Assembly: GCA_036897095.1 (NCBI GenBank)
Contig: JAYMSP010000077.1
Coordinates: forward strand, 1 to 64,000
Source of the DNA: Plantago elongata
Lineage: Eukaryota > Streptophyta > Magnoliopsida > Lamiales > Plantaginaceae
Direction: 5' to 3'
Length of the DNA stretch: 64,000 nt
Shown here: positions 25,820 to 38,103 of the stretch, in pieces
Position numbering within the stretch: the stretch's first letter is position 1
Layout of the letters: the number at the start of each line of letters is the position of its first letter
Program-made: the position numbers and the translations under genes
The notes under the pieces: model-generated
What the model was told of the DNA's origin: nothing
The model's database searches: none
The model's input: the letters and a program-made list of their open reading frames with translations, nothing else

Positions 25820-28197
25820 TCAAGGGAATTCAGACATTTGACATACAGGAGGCATGTTATTCCAAGAGCAAGAATAGTATCCCCAGCTTGAATCGGAAGC
25901 AGACATGTTTGACTCGCTGCCCAAACCGTCATAGAGCGGAGCACCTGTAGTGCTAGTTTCAAGAACTCGTGGTTTTGAACATGAAGCACCTTGCAGAAGC
26001 CAGCAGGATCCAAGCATAGCATCCGGTCTTGACAAATAATCATATTGCTCTGAAATTTCTTTTCTATCTCCATCAAGGATCCAACTTTCATCATCCTTTT
26101 CAGATTTTACATGGTGCACTACAAAAGAGCAAAAGAGAAAACAAAATAAATGTGTTCAAACATGCTCAGAGGCCAGATGCAATAAAGAACTAGAGATGGG
26201 ATGAAGTAAATCACATATTTAAACCTGGTCAATATATACATACAAGCACATTATCCTGGAGTAAGATTTTTTTTGGAAAGACAGGATACGCATGACCATA
26301 CACGGAATGATGTAAATGATAGGATGGAATGATAACCAGCCCTAGGAACATCAAGTCTAAATAATCTTTATTCATCAACTGATCAACGTGAGCAAAGGAA
26401 ATTATTCCTCACATCAAATTGATAGATAATCCAATAGACAACATTGTATTTAAAACTTATTTTATTTTCCTGACAATCAGCTATTTTGGGGAAACCAGAG
26501 TAAATTTTTACCTGGCTTCTTTTCCTCCAATGAACTCCCAACAGTGATAGTATGAGCAAACCCATCAGATACTGATCCTACTGAGTTTCCCGATTGAGAA
26601 AAGGGGAGAGGATGACCTTCGGACCCCGCAGTGAGTGCCATAAAGGCAGAACCACCAGTTTCCCCATAGCCAATAATGGCGGAGGTGTCCTTGTGTAAAA
26701 ATGTATCATCTGATTTTTTCATAGCCTTAGACTCGTAAAGTAGAGCATCTAAGAGACCACTGCTCCGGGGAGAATGGCAATGTGATGGAGGCGGTCCTGT
26801 TAGAGGAGATTGGACATAAGAGTCCAACGATTCAGGTTCATGGTCCCAACCACCTAAACCGGTTTTTTGATATTGGAATGAAGGGAGCTCAGACTTCTCA
26901 GCACCATCAAAGGGCATCGAAGCAGAGAAAATGTTGTTTGACATGAGTTTCTTTGTTTCATCAGGTTCAAATGGGAAGCCAAGATTAAAGGTTTGAAACT
27001 CTTTGTTCTTGAAAGAATCGTTTGGAGGCTTGCCAAACGGGGCTGCTCCAACGCCAGGACCTTTGCTGTAGTCTGACATCTGTTCATCTAGTTCCTGAGC
27101 ATGTTTCTGAAGCCCTCCTGTTTGGGAAGAAAAACTATAAAATTGGGGACAGCCGCCAAAACCTTTAATCAACGAACCACTGGCAGAAATATTCGGGAAT
27201 TGTTGCGGGTATGGCAGAGTGTTTGTACTATTAAACATGATATCGGTTGTCTCATAACCATTGGTTTGAAAAATATTGGTGTATACTTTATCTCCACCAT
27301 ATATTCCAGGTGAAGTAAGGTTATGCTGGTTCTCTGGCGGTGTCTCTACACATAGTTCTGGGGGATAAAGGGGCAAGCCAGCACGATGCCGTCTTTTTAT
27401 GCGGGTGTTCCAGTAGTTTTTTATCTCATTGTCAGTCCGTCCAGGCAACTGAAATAAAGAAGGCTCCCGAATAAGAGAAATATAGAGATATATTGTTCGG
27501 TTCAAAATATGAAAACATAGCATAGCCTGAAAACTGATAGGTAGGTGTAGTGGACAATCATGTTATACATGGACCGACAACTTTTAATTCACAGAATTAA
27601 ACTTGTATGTTGAGGGCAGCCATCAAATGAAGGTTAATTCTATGTAATCTATAAATTGAATCTAATGAGAATAAGGTTCTTCTATGCAGCAAAATGAACC
27701 GGGGGGAGGTGAGTTCTTATTTCTCTAATTTCATGCTGAACCAGAACTGAAAATGAAGTGCATCAAAAAAAAATTCAATGGAAAGTAAAGGAGTTGAGTT
27801 CTTGACAATAAATTTATTAGAAATGATAGTCGAAGCTTACGTGTGCAGCCATCCGAGCCCATTTATTTCCCATCTTGGCATGTAATTCAATTATCAGTCG
27901 TTCTTCTTCTTGCGTAAACGCTCCTTTCTTCAGGTTTGGTCTTAAATGGTTAGCCCATCGTAACCTGCAACTTTTACCACATCGTGAAAGCCCCGAGTGT
28001 TTCTGAACTGAATTCCAGTTCCCTTCTCCATGTTTCTTCACATAATCAACTAAAATCGCATCCTCAGCCGTCGTCCACGGGCCTTTCTTCAGAATCACAC
28101 CTTTACTCAAACTTCCACCGAAATCCCCATCATTACTCAGATTTGAATCTGGAGATAGCACCTCATCATCACCCATCATCGCAAAGCTCTGGACCAT
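25820..28197 (-). CDS. GAMYB-type R2R3-MYB transcription factor (MYB33/65-like)
   Basis: Gibberellin- and anther-associated MYB activator of subgroup 18. Three coding exons on the minus strand (28197-27841, 27448-26512, 26118-25820) give 530 aa. The R2R3 domain spans about residues 38-141, with [40 protein letters not shown] and [20 protein letters not shown]. It is followed by the GAMYB hallmark [14 protein letters not shown]. The bHLH-interaction motif is absent, as expected for this group. A miR159/319 pairing site lies in the second coding exon. The 5' leader contains an intron (28939-28276), with a TATA box further upstream. The acceptor at 26118 and the C-terminal exon were chosen because the phase fits (26512 G joined to TG gives Val). 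The tail after the miR159 site is less conserved, so the last exon is the least certain part. Confidence 0.92.
26872..26892 (-). promoter_or_regulatory. miR159/miR319 target site in the GAMYB mRNA
   Basis: On the transcript strand the site contains GAGCTCCCTTCATTCCAAT, identical to the core of the MYB33/MYB65 miR159 site, and encodes ELPSFQY. Compared with the Arabidopsis site I recall, only the two most 5' target bases differ; these pair with the 3' end of the miRNA, where mismatches are tolerated. The miR159 loop and cleavage centre (positions 10-11) pair fully. Confidence 0.93.
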
Positions 28198-28275
28198 CTA
28201 CGAAATCTACACTCGAGGCAGTGACAACTTCACACACTCCAACACCTCAATAGCCAAAAAGAATCAACAGAACTC

Positions 28276-28939
28276 CTGAAAACAAGAATAACATGGGAGA
28301 AAAAGTAAATCATTTATTCGCATTAAAGTTAACGAAACATGGAAAACCAACATCCGTTAAGTTACACCAAACACATATCAAAACAAGCTGCACAAATATC
28401 ACCTCCAGCCCATTCCAAAAGCTCCAAAAACTTTAAATGACACTCCAAAACTCCAAAACCACATTATGCAAAAATAAATAAAAGACGAAAAAAGGCGAAA
28501 TAAACTATCAGCAAATCAGCACAACAGGAACAACAATCACTTGAAAAAGATACAGCCGCTTATTAATCTTCACAATTATGGACCAAAAATTAATAAAAAC
28601 TAGTTTAGTACAGTTAGAGCAACATGTATGTGAGGTAAATAAAATAAACCTAGCTAGATAGTAAATTTGATCAAAATCAGTACAAATTGAAGACGAAAAC
28701 ACAGCGAAAAAAGAGCAGATAAATAACGAAAAGCTAAAAAGAGGCAAAGGTAACAACCAAGTAGAAATGGAGCTGCAATTAATTGGGCTAAAAGTAGCTC
28801 TAGTTCATTTATTGAAGCTAATAAATAGGGTTTGACTCAATAATTGGAAACTATCCCAAATCATCAACGCAAATGATTAGCTTCTCTTTCCAAATTCACA
28901 GAAATGGAAAATTCGAGTGTGTAGTAGATGATTGATTAC
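28276..28939 (-). other. 5' UTR intron of the GAMYB gene
   Basis: On the minus strand a donor CAG|GTAATC at 28940/28939 and an acceptor TTGTTTTCAG|GAG at 28276/28275 bracket a 664-base AT-rich intron in the leader, about 80 bases before the start codon. The sites are strong, but no transcript supports them here. Confidence 0.6.
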
Positions 28940-29096
28940 CTGATACATGAACATTAACTCACTCTGATTGAAAATCAATGAGAATCGAACACAGATTTTT
29001 TCACAATTTTCTAATTTTTTCTTTCTTTCTTTCTTTTTCTCTTTGTGTAAAGTGGAAAGCTACAATCGGAGAGGAAAGGTGAAATGGTGGTATGGA

Positions 29097-29106
29097 CTAT
29101 TTATAG
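29097..29106 (-). promoter_or_regulatory. TATA box of the GAMYB gene
   Basis: Reads CTATAAATAG on the minus strand, a near-perfect plant TATA box. It would place the transcription start at about 29065-29070. The leader then passes through a purine-rich GAAA-type tract (complement of 29014-29044) before the leader intron. Confidence 0.7.
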
Positions 29107-30413
29107 GCAGACATACGTGTAAGTATACTTCTAAGTACCCATGTGATTCTAGTAAGTACAAATACAAGGGGCTCATTGGAGTAGCATTCAAATGTCCGTT
29201 TAGATGCTACTCGAGAATTTTGTATTTGTTATGACATTTAAATGTCGAATATCGAAATGACTCTACAGTAGTAACATTTTTTCTCTACCTATATAACAAA
29301 TCTATAATACCCTATCCAATTATAATTTTATATCAAACATAATTTTAATAATCCCACTACAATTCCGATCACTATTCAAACATTTAAATTGGGGCATTTA
29401 AGTCGCATGCCAATCAGCCCCCAAGTTTACCTTAGCGTGTCGCGTTTTACTCCACCGTTAAAAAAAATTCGATAATAATATTTTAATGTTATACTTTAAA
29501 TTACTTAATTTTAATATATAAATATTAATTCAATTTTATGTGAGTAAAATAGCGACTTAACATAGTTATTTAATTTCATGTCAATCATCGACTTTAACCA
29601 AGGTTGAGTGGGGCACGCCAAACAGTCTAGGTAGGATTTTAAAAATAAACGCGTCTAGTTAAATATATACATATTACGTTAAATGATTCAAAGTCGTATT
29701 GGTATTTATACTAAATATGTATATTTTAATAAAATGTGTTGTATTATTGTTGTAAAAGTGCTATTCTATTAAACTTATTTTCAATACTGTTTCGATTTTA
29801 TATAACTTTTATAAAATCACATGTGGATATTGTAATAAAAAAATATATTATTATTATATAGTCCTTTTGAAATGGTGTACCATGTACCAGAAGAAATAAT
29901 TTATCAAAACATGTTTTAATATCGTAGAAGTACGATCACGTGTCGTATTGTATAAAATTTTGAACTCGATTCTCACTTGAGTAATTGGGTCCAATTTAGT
30001 TTATTGTATATAAATAAATGTATTTTTGATTCAACTTTAAATTTAAAGTGAGTAATCTTTGACTCGGTGTCGGAAGTAGATGGAATGAACATAGATGCGT
30101 TGAAATAATTGTTGAAGATAAAATTAGATTGTGTCATGTCTTTGTTGAATTGAAAGAATTTTGGTGATTCAAATAGTAGCAGTTTTAGTTTTCTTCATTT
30201 CAAACCCAAATGTAAGGAATGGGGTTTGATTGGTAATTTATAAACACTTTTTTTCAAAAGAGAAGAAATAATTTTTTAAATCTATCTAAATTTAACAAAT
30301 TGGGAGTTGATTAATGGATGTAGCATAAACCCTAGCTAGTGTCATTCTGTTTTGCAAATACCCGTGTTGGATATATAAATGAACATGAATATTACATGTA
30401 ATTGAGTTTTGAC
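29107..30413. other. Upstream region of GAMYB, AT-rich
   Basis: Contains a segment at about 29133-29168 that resembles one at 32457-32489 (shared AAGTACCC.GTGA and AAGTACAAATAC words). No coding sequence or clear transposon ends. The last eight bases are the left target duplication of the hAT-like element that follows. Confidence 0.45.
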
Positions 30414-32046
30414 TAGACCCAGCCTTTCACATAAACTCAAAATTCAATTCGAACACAAAAGTAGACCTGAAAATATAACGTTCGCCATACTCAAAAATGA
30501 CCCGAAATCCAACCTGAATTCGAAAAATGACCCGAAATTTATCATATCCGAAACACGAATTGATCTGGTGTATCCGAAATGACCCGACCCGAAGGACCCA
30601 ATTAGAATGATATGAATAGACCCAATCCGAAATGATCCAAATTAGAATTGACCTGAAACCACCCGATTCGAAATGACCCGATCTGAATTGATCCGTATTC
30701 AAATTAATCCAAATCATCCCGGTTCGAAATGACCCAAATTAGAATTGACCCAGAATCATTCGATCCGAAATGACACGAATTAGAATTAACCCGAATCATC
30801 CGATGCATACTTAAACGATCCGAAATTATCCGAAATAGATTTGACGTGAAATCACAAATATTACAATGCATTTCATTACTAGAGGTTACCGTTTAAACTT
30901 TAAAGCATGTACCTCTTATAACTTATTGATGTAAAGAGAATAAACTAAAGTTAATGTACATAATTGATTGAACATGAAGTATCTCTTTTATTAAATTCGA
31001 TATAATTTTATCTACAAGAATTTAAAAAATATTTTAAACATGTTTTTGATTTCACCTCAATAAGAAAGATTTCATAGATTTTAATCTTGAATGTTACTAT
31101 TATAAAACTAAAATGGTCTCAATATGCTACAAATGATATGTTTTTTTTCTTTATTTTCACTTAATTTTTTAATCTTCTAAAAGTGATGACTTTTAAAGTT
31201 TATTCGACAAATTTGTACCTTTTAGTACTCTAGTTAAAAAAAACTAATAGAAAATGTAAGTGCGATTGAATTGCATATAAATTCATTAAGCAGTAATGTC
31301 ATATTAGTATACGTTATCCATTTACAAGTATAATTATGTATCATCTATCAATTGTTTAAATATGACTTCAAACTCCTGATAAATCATTGAATAATTCACT
31401 TGCAAAAACATTATATTTATTAACAGGTCTTAGACAAAAATACAATATGAGAAGAAACACGATTATTAATTAAAATGAAAAAGGACTACAAAGATGAAAT
31501 TCTGGTACATTTCCCTGAAGCATATTGCATAGTAAGAATCAAACTAATTACATCATCATGTTTTTTGTCAATTCAAATCCAAAGTAACAAAATTCTAATT
31601 AGATAAGTTTTTCACAAGTTAGAAGTTAGAACAAAGAGATTTTTAACAGTAACAAAGTATCATTGTATAGTATATTAGATTTGTGCATTGCATAAAACTA
31701 CCCCAATATTTAAGCCGAAACAATCCAAAAATATTTGACCCGAAACAATCTGAATTTTTAATCCGAAAGGACCCAAACTCAAATAACACCCAAATCCGAA
31801 AATAGTCAAACCGAAACGATCCGACTTTTTTTAATCCGAAAAGACTCATATCCGAAGTGACCGGGATGTGAAGTGACCCAATCTAAAATGATTCCGACCC
31901 AAAGAGACCCGAAACACCAGTAACCCAAAACGACACAAACCCGATCTGATCCGAAATGATTTAAAATAAAAAAAACCGAATGAAAATGACCCGACCTAAA
32001 TTGATCCGATCCGAATTCAATCTCAATGACCCGATTGCCAGGTCTA
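30414..32046. mobile_element. Non-autonomous hAT-like DNA transposon with degenerate subterminal arrays
   Basis: The element is bracketed by a perfect 8-bp direct duplication GTTTTGAC (30406-30413 and 32047-32054). The ends are short inverted repeats: TAGACCCAGCC on the left and, complemented, TAGACCTGGC on the right. Eight-base duplications and TAG-type ends fit the hAT superfamily. Both flanks of the interior (about 30460-30850 and 31710-32040) consist of degenerate units built on CCGAAATGACCCGAAT. No transposase ORF is present in the 1.63 kb. The target duplication is still perfect although the arrays are diverged. The hAT assignment is inferred from TSD length and ends. Confidence 0.8.
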
Positions 32047-32054
32047 GTTTTGAC

Positions 32055-34559
32055 CACCACTTAATGACTATAAAAACATAATCCATGTGGTGAAATATTA
32101 TAATAAAACTATTAAACTGATTATTTCAACATATGATTAATCTGTACTTAAATTGAATACCAAAAGATACAACACATGCAATAAAATGAGAACTAAAATC
32201 ACGTGATTGTTATATACTTGTATATTGTTACTAACACTACTATATATGATTTTCAAAAATATTAAATTTTATTTTTAATTCATTTTTATATAAATAATAA
32301 AAGTATATTTTATATTTTGAAAATGTATAGTGGTGCCATTTAAGTGCAATACCTCCGTATAGAAGCGTGAACTAGAAAATGAACCCACAATAGCTCTGTA
32401 CGACTGTACCCAAGTCCAATTAAATAACTGGCTGTAAGAATTTCAGAATGTATATCAAGTACCCACGTGAGAATGACAAGTACAAATACCAAATTTACCA
32501 AGGCGCGAGACTTTACTTTTTACTGTAAGTAAAACTACGCATTTCATTAGTATGTTTCAAATGGGGATTTTTACTGCCAGATAAGATTTCGTCCTGCCTG
32601 AAAATAGGCACCGTCCAAGTATAATTTAATACTTTAATTTTTTTATTTTCGTTAAATTTAAAAAGACTAATATACCCATTAAACAATAAGTCTCAGTAAT
32701 AATAAATATGACATATAAAAATAATTTGTATCATTAAAATTAACGTGCATGGCCCGACCCGGCCACTACAATCCACCCGACCCGGCCATCTCGACCCGAC
32801 CCAATCAGCCCAATTCGACATGGCAAAATAAAGCCCAGCCACTCAACTTGATTACCACCTGGGCCCTTAACATTCGGCCCGCAATTTTGTGAGTTTTCAA
32901 TATTAAAAATAAAGTAAACAGTTACTGAGATTTGAACCTTTAGCTGTATGAATGCATAACAAAATAATAACCACTTGGATATTTATCACATATTGAATAT
33001 TCATTACTACAATATAGAAATATAGATGAACAAAGTGAAAGATAATATATAAAATTTCACCTTAAGTGTGTGAATACTATATTAGGTACGTAAATATAAT
33101 GATCTTAATCTAAAAATTTATATTACAATTTTTTTTATATACAATATGTTTAAAGTTGGTTTACCCATCTTTTGATTTTTTTAAATTTTACGTGTTAATT
33201 TATCACATGGCTTATTATTTTGTTGCGTACTTGTAAATTTTAATATTTAATCATATATAAATAAATAAATTAAAATTAAAAAATAGTTTTTATGAACGTT
33301 AATAAAATGTCCCAATATAATACTCTACCTAATATATCATTGTTTTAACACGATAACGTATGAAATGAAACTGGATCACACATGTACTTGGAGTTAAGGA
33401 ATCTATAACCTTTCCAAGGCAATTTACCAACTTATTTTATAGGATGCAATTGAATTGATTTAACTTTGATGATCGATTGTTGATTTGAGCATATTCTACT
33501 TAATTTAACCGATTGTATTCATGTTTTTCAATTTTTACCTAGTGTTTGTGACAAGGTTGGGTAAAATTTGTATCAACTATCGTTTTGAGATGGAGTTTAG
33601 TGTATGATTCTGTTAAATATGTTTCCGTGTATGATATTGATTATATTTATATAAGTCATGAGTAGCTAAACATTCAATGACGGATTCAATGCATGTTCAC
33701 TAGGGTGATGCGTTCCAATACAGATTGCAATTTACTCCATACCACTTTGATAAAATGAGTATGTAGTTATATGTTTGATGTTTCTACACCAAAATCATCA
33801 ATGAACTAAAGAATTGTTCTGTTACCCCCAAAAAACATCTTGCGATTGATGAATCTGGTTTGTTGTAAACAATATACATTATTGTTGAACATTTAGCAAC
33901 ATACAATACCTAATTACAAGTATATACATATATACGGATGGGACCATGTGAACTGCGTCATTCATAATCTGCTCACGGATATGAAAAAGTAGTATTCGTT
34001 ATAAAATTCGTTAAATTTGAATAATCAGACTCGAAATATTGTACTTTTTCTTAATTGGTTAAACATGATATTTGTTGATTTTATTAATACCCGTCTTACT
34101 GACATACATATATTTTTAAGAAAATTATTAATATTATTAATCAAAACACCTATTCTACCGACCTTCAAATTTTTTAATTTTACAAAAAGATTCATTTCGT
34201 TAACAACATAGACGTTTTTAATATAATAAGAAATTTTAGTCCATAAATATCATATACAATTTTGTTAAACATATTCAATTTGTTATTTTAAATTAATTCA
34301 TTATTAAAATTAATATAGATGTTCGAATTGTTATTCATGCTTCCTTCTACAAAGGGGAATTCGATTGGGAAAAATGAGTAGAACAGAGATAATGGACTAG
34401 ATTGGGAAGAAGGAGTAGAACGGAGACAAAACGGAATGGTAGTGAAGAAACGCAAGAAAGAAGGAAGATAGATCGTGCCGTAATTAAATTGCATGAAGTA
34501 GATAATAGAAAAGATGAAGATATAATAATCAGAATGATAATTGTACGAAATTATATAGA
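32055..34559. other. AT-rich spacer, no gene
   Basis: Only short random ORFs. A GC-rich island at about 32748-32880 repeats GACCCGACCC and CCCGGCC words, recalling the subterminal motif of the neighbouring hAT-like element, and may be a fragment of a related element. The rest is very AT-rich. Confidence 0.5.
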
Positions 34560-34561
34560 AA

Positions 34562-34680
34562 CATGTGGTGGCTGAGCGGTAAGGTGATTCGTGTGTGAGA
34601 GATGTGATGCAAGATTGATTCTTGCGTGCCCATGACTTTTACAATTTAATTTTGGAACAGTTAATTAATAATAATTAGAT
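34562..34680 (+). mobile_element. Possible tRNA-derived SINE
   Basis: GTGGCTGAGCGGTAAGGTG fits a Pol III box A, and about 45 bases on GATTGATTCTTGC resembles a decayed box B (GGTTCGATTC). The following CATGACTTTTACAATTTAAT tail and AT-rich end are typical of plant SINE bodies. Neither clean end nor target duplication was found, so it could also be a tRNA-like fragment. Confidence 0.45.
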
Positions 34681-37600
34681 AAAAATTAAAATAAAATTAA
34701 TAAAATAATAATAATTTCATTAGATTTAATTAAATAAATATTCTTCTTTATTTTGAAGGTAAATATAATATTTTATTAATATTTATATTTTTTATATTTA
34801 AATATTCAAAAGGCAAAAAGCGATCGTCTTATTTTCAAAAGGTGATAGGGTGATCGACTTATCGGCCAGAACTATTTGATATGGGCTTTAGATCAAATAT
34901 TTAATGGTGTATTTTCAATTGCTTGTTGTTAGGCGGGGCGAAATTCTGCCTGACCGTTGAAGAGTCCATGCTAATAACTTATTACTATTAATGTAAGTAA
35001 GTATAAGTCTGGACATGTGTTTTTCTAAAAGTAATATTAATATTTTAATTGTATATAATTACCATTGTAAAAATTCTAAATTATAACTCTGAAGTTAGAT
35101 GTACATTTTTTTTAATGTTGTACTAGTGTGCGTTATTGATTTGATTAGCTGCATGTTAGCATTTAACAATTGTGAAAGAGTGCCAGAAATGTGGCAAACA
35201 GTGTTATTTTCGGTGGAATGTTCGAGATGAATGGCTAAAATTGTTCAGGTGAAAGTGGGATATTTTAAACAAACAAGTTTCGTGCACGGAAAACTCGTGT
35301 TTACCTTAATACAGTAACCTAGCTTCTTCAACCTCATGATTTGATTTCTAGTCCAACACATTTGACAGCTATATAATATACTCCTTCAAATGAAATTGTA
35401 ATCGGTACATTTAGCTCGATGAACAATGATTTGGCCTAAAATACACTTTAAATACACCATTTCAATTTCATTCCAAATATAATTTCACCAAAATCCATCC
35501 AAATCGTCCATTCAAATTCTATACCAATCAGCCATATAACTCTCTAAAACCTTACTTTAAATGTTGCGTACAGTTTGTTAACCAATCCTAATAGTTCTAC
35601 AAATTCCATGAAGATGTTCACATAACAGTCACATTTTTTCTGCCAATATTCTTAAAACATCTTTTGCTAAATATGATTGATTGATGTCATTAACACACTA
35701 TGAGAGTTATGAATGTATATTTGTTCAAGAAATAATAATTTTAATAAATTTATACTCATCAGTCTGAATGAATCCCTTTTTATATGTTTAATTCGTACAT
35801 TGTTCTCGTCACTAATATTCAACTTGCCTCGTTTTACACTGACAGATCCCTTTATTTTTTTACTCGGATCAGTTTTAAATCGAGTCAAATTTCGTCCTCC
35901 CTCCACCACTAATATTATGGTGTGGTTTTTGAAAGAAACACAAAGCTTCGCAACATCGATCTCCAAAGCAATTGTTGATAAAAACACTCTACTCACACCT
36001 ATCGGATGAAAACTCCATCCAAATGACTCATTTGCCAGGTTTAATATAAACTCCAATAAATCTATATCTATGTCGTTAGTGTCTAGCCATGGCCAATAAC
36101 TCCATTTCCATACCTTTTGGATCATTGTTTAAAATTCTCCACTTAGTTAGAATAAGAAATTCCCATCTCCTCTTGCCTTCCATGAAAATAACCTTTCCCT
36201 ATTATATTTTTATTTCTTTACAAATAAAAATAGTAATAGAAACAAAAAAAACATGATCAATTGCGTACGTATCTTAGCGTATAAAAACTACCTAGCTCTA
36301 CGTTCCGCCTACATAAAACCTTATCCAGCAGCATGTAGTATGTATTTATGCAGAAAAAAACAAGGGCATGTTGAGTATTTAGATAGGAAAAAACAATAGG
36401 AAAGGGAGAAAATGATAAATATAATTGTCAAATATCTTGGATTTTACTCAAAGTTAGTCCATTCCTTGCTTTAAAAGAGAATTGGCTTTGTGGCTGGCTG
36501 CTTACATGCAAAGTATGGGCTTTTCTTTTCCATCAAATAGACTGCAACATGTGACCACCTTACGTCAACTTCTTGAAATTATTCACAAACATGAGACTCA
36601 TTCCACACCCCCCACTATCTTCTTCTTCGTCTTCCTCTATACAAATTGCATAGATTCATGCCTATTTTTTCCGGTCAAAATCAATCTTCAGGTATCCGGG
36701 CATGCATGGGAGTCAACGAGCCCTTCTCGGATTGAGATTCACAATATGTATAATCGTTTTAAGTGTGAAATGTATACCTCGAAAACTTAATTACACTCTA
36801 AAAGTATTTATAGGACATAATCCTAATATCGGCTTCGAAGCTCATGTAGGATTAATTTATTTTGAACCTGAATTAATCCTACTAGCTAGGTATATACTTT
36901 GTAGTTTGTATTATTATAGTTATCAGTCTAAATCTCTTTTATTAATCCGAGTATATATATATTAATAAATTTAAAGTTTACAAGAGCATATAAAATACTT
37001 GAAAATCAAGCCCAAAAAAACATCCAGAGCCTCATCCACCGTCCGAGCACAGTAGTGCTACTGCTATGACACAACAATTTTAGGTGACATATTTATATTG
37101 GGACTCGCCCATAAGGAAAGATTCAGATTTTTACAAATCAAACAACATTCCATGTTACGCAAACATTTAAAATAATATAAAATGTTCAATATAAAATGTT
37201 CACTCATTATGCGTTTGTTTAAATTTTTATAATTATAATAAGAACAAGCATGGGTTATTCATATCTCCCACTAATATAGGTAATTTCTAAGGAATTATGT
37301 GCAGTATAAGTAACTAGAAAGTGATGAGTGGATATAAGAGAGCACTGAGCACTCAATACAATAGTAACGGTTTGTGGGGAGAGGGTGGAGACATTTTCAC
37401 ATGTAAAATAGGTCATAATTTCAGAACATAATGAAGCATATGGCAAAATTACATGTGTTACTAGTTAGTACCTAACTCATAAAAGAGACGATCAACCAAA
37501 CACCCTATTTTAATTTTACCTCTCCCCCTTCCCGATCAATATTCAATAAAATCGGCCTGAAATTTTCAAAAGTATCTGAAAATAACTTGTAAGAGTGTTC

Positions 37601-37929
37601 AATACTCCTAAAATAAAATAAATGTTACGTATGTGACGGTCGAGATCTGTGAGTGGTGATCTAGGAATGGGCTATTGGTGAAATATCGTAATAATTTATT
37701 TAGAATTAACTAATAGTGAAATTGTCTACCATATGATTTTGAATGAAGCAAAAATTTTACAGTTTGATATGTATCTGATCGAAGAATCGGATTAATGTAT
37801 CGGATGAAAAATGCATATGACGAATTGTAACCGGAAATAGTGCAAGAAGTAGGCTGAATGGTGGAAACATGATTTACGTGACGACATACATTCATGATTC
37901 ATTCAATGGTAGTATACTGTTTTGTGGGT
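34681..37929. other. AT-rich spacer, no gene recognised
   Basis: A 152-codon minus-strand ORF (35667-36125) matches nothing I recognise and has AT-driven composition. A word similar to GATTGGTATAGAATTTGA occurs near 35500 (minus) and near 38946 (plus), so an unidentified dispersed repeat has probably left fragments here. No promoter, RNA gene or clear transposon ends. Confidence 0.4.
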
Positions 37930-38103
37930 TTCTTTAATTATTATTAACATTACAATTATAATTGTTAAACAAGACGAATTTATCAATCGATTCTAGATGC
38001 AAATCACCACTAATCTCTATTCGGATAATATAATCACCAATTTCGGAGAATCGAACCCGTAATCTTATGATTACAGGTGTCTCAGATTGCCACTCGGCTA
38101 CAA
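37930..38103 (-). mobile_element. tRNA-derived SINE (minus orientation)
   Basis: On the minus strand a box A, TAGCCGAGTGGC (38100-38089), is followed at tRNA-like spacing by box B, GGGTTCGATTC (38058-38048). A SINE-like body with ATTAGTGGTGATTTGCATC and an AT-rich tail ending near 37930 comes next. There is no anticodon-arm fold of a functional tRNA and no 3' acceptor pairing, so a real tRNA gene is unlikely. The ends are approximate and no target duplication could be confirmed. Confidence 0.65.

Noticed and set aside
35667-36125. 152-codon minus-strand ORF in the spacer
   Set aside because: No recognisable domain, AT-driven amino-acid composition, no promoter or intron signals, and it lies in repeat-like spacer; more likely chance or a decayed transposon.
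36482-36790. 102-codon plus-strand ORF in the spacer
   Set aside because: No homology recognised and no supporting splice or promoter context; length is within chance for this region.
38040-38103. Possible tRNA gene
   Set aside because: A and B boxes are present, but there is no acceptor-stem pairing or anticodon arm; interpreted as the tRNA-derived head of a SINE.
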